Source of the DNA: Azadirachta indica
Lineage: Eukaryota > Streptophyta > Magnoliopsida > Sapindales > Meliaceae
Assembly: GCA_022749755.1 (NCBI GenBank)
Contig: CM040448.1
Span: 14,754,481-14,818,480, forward strand
Direction: 5' to 3'
DNA length: 64,000 nt
Position 1 is the stretch's first letter, and every line of letters starts with the position of its first letter. The position numbers and the translations under genes are program-made. The notes beneath the pieces are model-generated. The model did no database searches and was not told the origin of the DNA. It was given only the letters and a program-made list of their open reading frames with translations. This document shows, piece after piece, positions 61,991 through 64,000 of the stretch.

Positions 61991-63865
61991 CTGTAACTGC
62001 CATTGAAGTTAATCCCGTGGTTTGTTTTTCCCATGAGGTGATTAATATGCTTCAGATAGGAAGGTAGAAGCTGACACTCGAGAGGACATTCTTGTTAGAT
62101 TTATACATTGGAAACGGAAATTGTAATCACTCAATCAGATTATGCATGTCTGCATATTGTCACTCTTTTTCCAGCTGCCATTAAGTTTTAATTATACTTC
62201 ATTTGCAAGGGGAAAAAGAAAAAAGAACAATTTTTTCGCAACCTTCTCTTTGATTTGTTTGTAGGTTCATAGAAAATCTGTAAATGCATGGAAATCATTA
62301 TCTTTTAGAACTTGGGCATGAATGACGAAGGAAAGTTCATGAATAAAAGATTTTAAAAAGAAATTAGGTGACCAGAGGCCGGCTTTGGATGGTTTGTGAC
62401 TAAGCTAATTTAGGAAAACCAACCCAATTTGATTTGCACCAATCAGAGATTTGGGCATACAAATTCGGCATAAGGTCAGCCCTAATGTCATTGTTTTGTC
62501 TCTCAATGAGTTGGAATCCAGAACATAATCCTGGCTATGCAAATTACTTTATTGGTGCTGGCTTAGATATAAAATGATGGATGATTGATTGAAGCAAAAT
62601 TACCTGACATCACCCATTCTGACGACATATTATTAACAGCATGTAAAAAGGCAAGTAAACTAACCCGGGACTTCAAACAACTAAAAAGTCCACTAAGTGT
62701 GAAAACACGAGGGCAGACGATAAGTTCAAAAAAGAATAGTAAGATTAAGTCTTAAGATGTAACCTAAGTAAGGGATAATGTAAATTAATACACAAAATCA
62801 AAAAGATTGACTGGTAGGGTAGGGCCTCTGCACGCGGGTGGGCTGCATTTGTATAAATATTAGGCTTTCCATTCCATTTCATATGGTCTTTTCTGTTTGT
62901 GTCTTATTTGAATGGATCGCCGTGGATAGGATCACATTTACATTTGAATGCCATGTGTTGCTTTCAGTGTCATTAAAAATAAAAAATTTGTCTGGTGTGA
63001 ATCAATGACAATTTATCAAAGTTGAAAACCCTTTTATGGGAACTACCAACGAAAAGGCAAAAGATTCTTCCTCCCTAGTTAAAATATATATATTCTAGAA
63101 AGAGACATAAAATTAGAATCTCATAAAAACCCTAATTACTACTTACATTTAATCTTTTTTTTTTCATTCTTTAAAAAAAAAATCTTTTTTCATAATTTTA
63201 AATAAACAGATAAAGAAGAAAATTACGCAAAATATTTGGTTTTATTTTTTTAGTGTATATTATACCTAGTCAAAGAATTTAAAAAAAGAATTAGAAAAAA
63301 GAATCTGTTTATTTTTTTAATTTTTTGATGTGAAAGTAAATAAAATGTGGTGCAACAGTTAACACCCTCAACTCTCAAAAGTCTAATACACCGCCGCCCT
63401 GATAGAGAAAAACAAAGCAAAGGGAAAGTTTAAACGTAAGTAGGGAATTGCAGAATCTTTCTTTCGTTCTTTCTCTTTGCTTTTTTTGTTTATGATTCAC
63501 ATTATAGCATTGATATTTCAAAGGGAAAATCTTTGTTCTTAGTCTAAGAGACTGGTTGCTAAACTTATCATCACGACTCACTATATAGATAAATAAAAGG
63601 GTAAGGGAGCAGAAGCAGAGGGAAATTTTGCTTTGTAAAGGCCGTCATTGTTAACAAGGTTTTTTCTCGGTTTAAAACGATTTCTATGATATCTATGTCT
63701 ATCCTCCTTTGATTAACACAACACACAAAATTTTCCCACTTTGCTTTGGTTTCATCAGACCCTTTGCTTTACTTGTAATCCTGTTTATATTTATACTACC
63801 ACCGACTGATGTTCTACTACAGTTATATTTACAGTTTTTGAAGAAAGAACGAGTCTTAAATCAAA
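61991..63865. other. ABCD2 3' flank and CTP synthase promoter/leader
   Basis: 1.9 kb between two plus-strand genes. The first few hundred bases hold the ABCD2 3' UTR. The last 300 bp hold the CTP synthase leader, with a candidate leader intron from a GT at 63659 to an AG at 63844, an alternative AG being at 63832. The middle is AT-rich and no gene is supportable. Confidence 0.55.
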
Positions 63866-63983
63866 ATGAAGTACGTATTGGTCACTGGTGGTGTTGTTAG
63901 CGGACTGGGTAAAGGTGTTACTGCCAGTAGCATCGGAGTTCTTCTTAAAGCATGTGGTCTCCGCGTTACTTCTATCAAGATTG
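63866..63983 (+). CDS. CTP synthase, first coding exon (continues beyond window)
   Basis: CTP synthase makes CTP from UTP with glutamine as nitrogen donor. This 118-nt exon encodes the first 39 residues, [20 protein letters not shown] onward, through [14 protein letters not shown]. It contains the P-loop-like [10 protein letters not shown] at the start of the N-terminal amidoligase domain. The donor is GT at 63984, phase 1, and the window ends in the following intron. The start matches the family's usual first methionine. Position beside HUA1 and ABCD2 matches Arabidopsis At3g12670 beside At3g12680 (from memory). Confidence 0.95.
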
Positions 63984-64000
63984 GTATTTTACTATTCTTA

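Noticed and set aside
1..64000. CRISPR arrays, operons, tRNA or rRNA genes
   Set aside because: No spaced direct repeats of CRISPR type, the genes are intron-split single units, and no tRNA cloverleaf or rRNA sequence was recognised by eye.

Overview
This is nuclear DNA from a flowering plant, most likely a rosid-type eudicot. The genes are split into many short exons with GT-AG introns, the non-coding DNA is very AT-rich, and every recognised product is a plant nuclear gene family. I cannot name the species from sequence alone.

Layout: (1) 59-15795 (+), the 3' four-fifths of the nuclear-basket gene NUA/TPR, 38 exons, entering from the left edge. (2) 16966-20512 (-), a YTH-domain m6A reader of the ECT type, convergent with NUA. 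(3) 20.5-25.4 kb, AT-rich spacer with a long inverted repeat at 21966-22746 and LTR-like debris at 23.5-24.45 kb. (4) 25364-27553 (-), a nepenthesin-type aspartic protease like NANA. (5) 29626-32735 (-), an AGC-VIII protein kinase of the AGC1.5/AGC1.7 type. (6) 34351-36082 (+), a nitrobindin gene with two apparent inactivating lesions. (7) 36398-36643 (-), a small seed-maturation (SMP1/PM28-like) protein. (8) 36988-39925 (-), a plastid-targeted DUF212 acid-phosphatase/haloperoxidase-like protein. (9) 40-45.4 kb, extremely AT-rich spacer containing a 0.7-kb-arm inverted repeat (40376-41970) and smaller inverted-repeat elements. (10) 45473-48470 (-), NADP-isocitrate dehydrogenase ending in a peroxisomal signal, divergent from (11) 48903-55046 (+), a six-finger CCCH protein of the HUA1 type with an apparent one-base frameshift near its 5' end. 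(12) 56873-61990 (+), a half-size ABC transporter of subfamily D (ABCD2 type). (13) 63866 to the right edge (+), the first coding exon of CTP synthase.

From memory of Arabidopsis locus order, the gene set interleaves three Arabidopsis segments: At1g79250-79280 (AGC1.7, nitrobindin, ECT8, NUA), At3g12670-12700 (CTP synthase, HUA1, DUF212, AGC1.5, NANA) and At1g54340-54350 (peroxisomal ICDH, ABCD2). This is what an ancestral block looks like beside duplicated, gene-losing descendants.

The genes are unrelated housekeeping and regulatory functions with separate transcription units. There is no operon-like or biosynthetic cluster and no CRISPR, and I saw no tRNA or rRNA gene. I did not find a clearly novel biological system. 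The most notable unexplained structures are the long inverted repeats, the doubly disrupted nitrobindin, the DSA active site of the protease, the HUA1 frame break and a possible 18-bp microexon in NUA.
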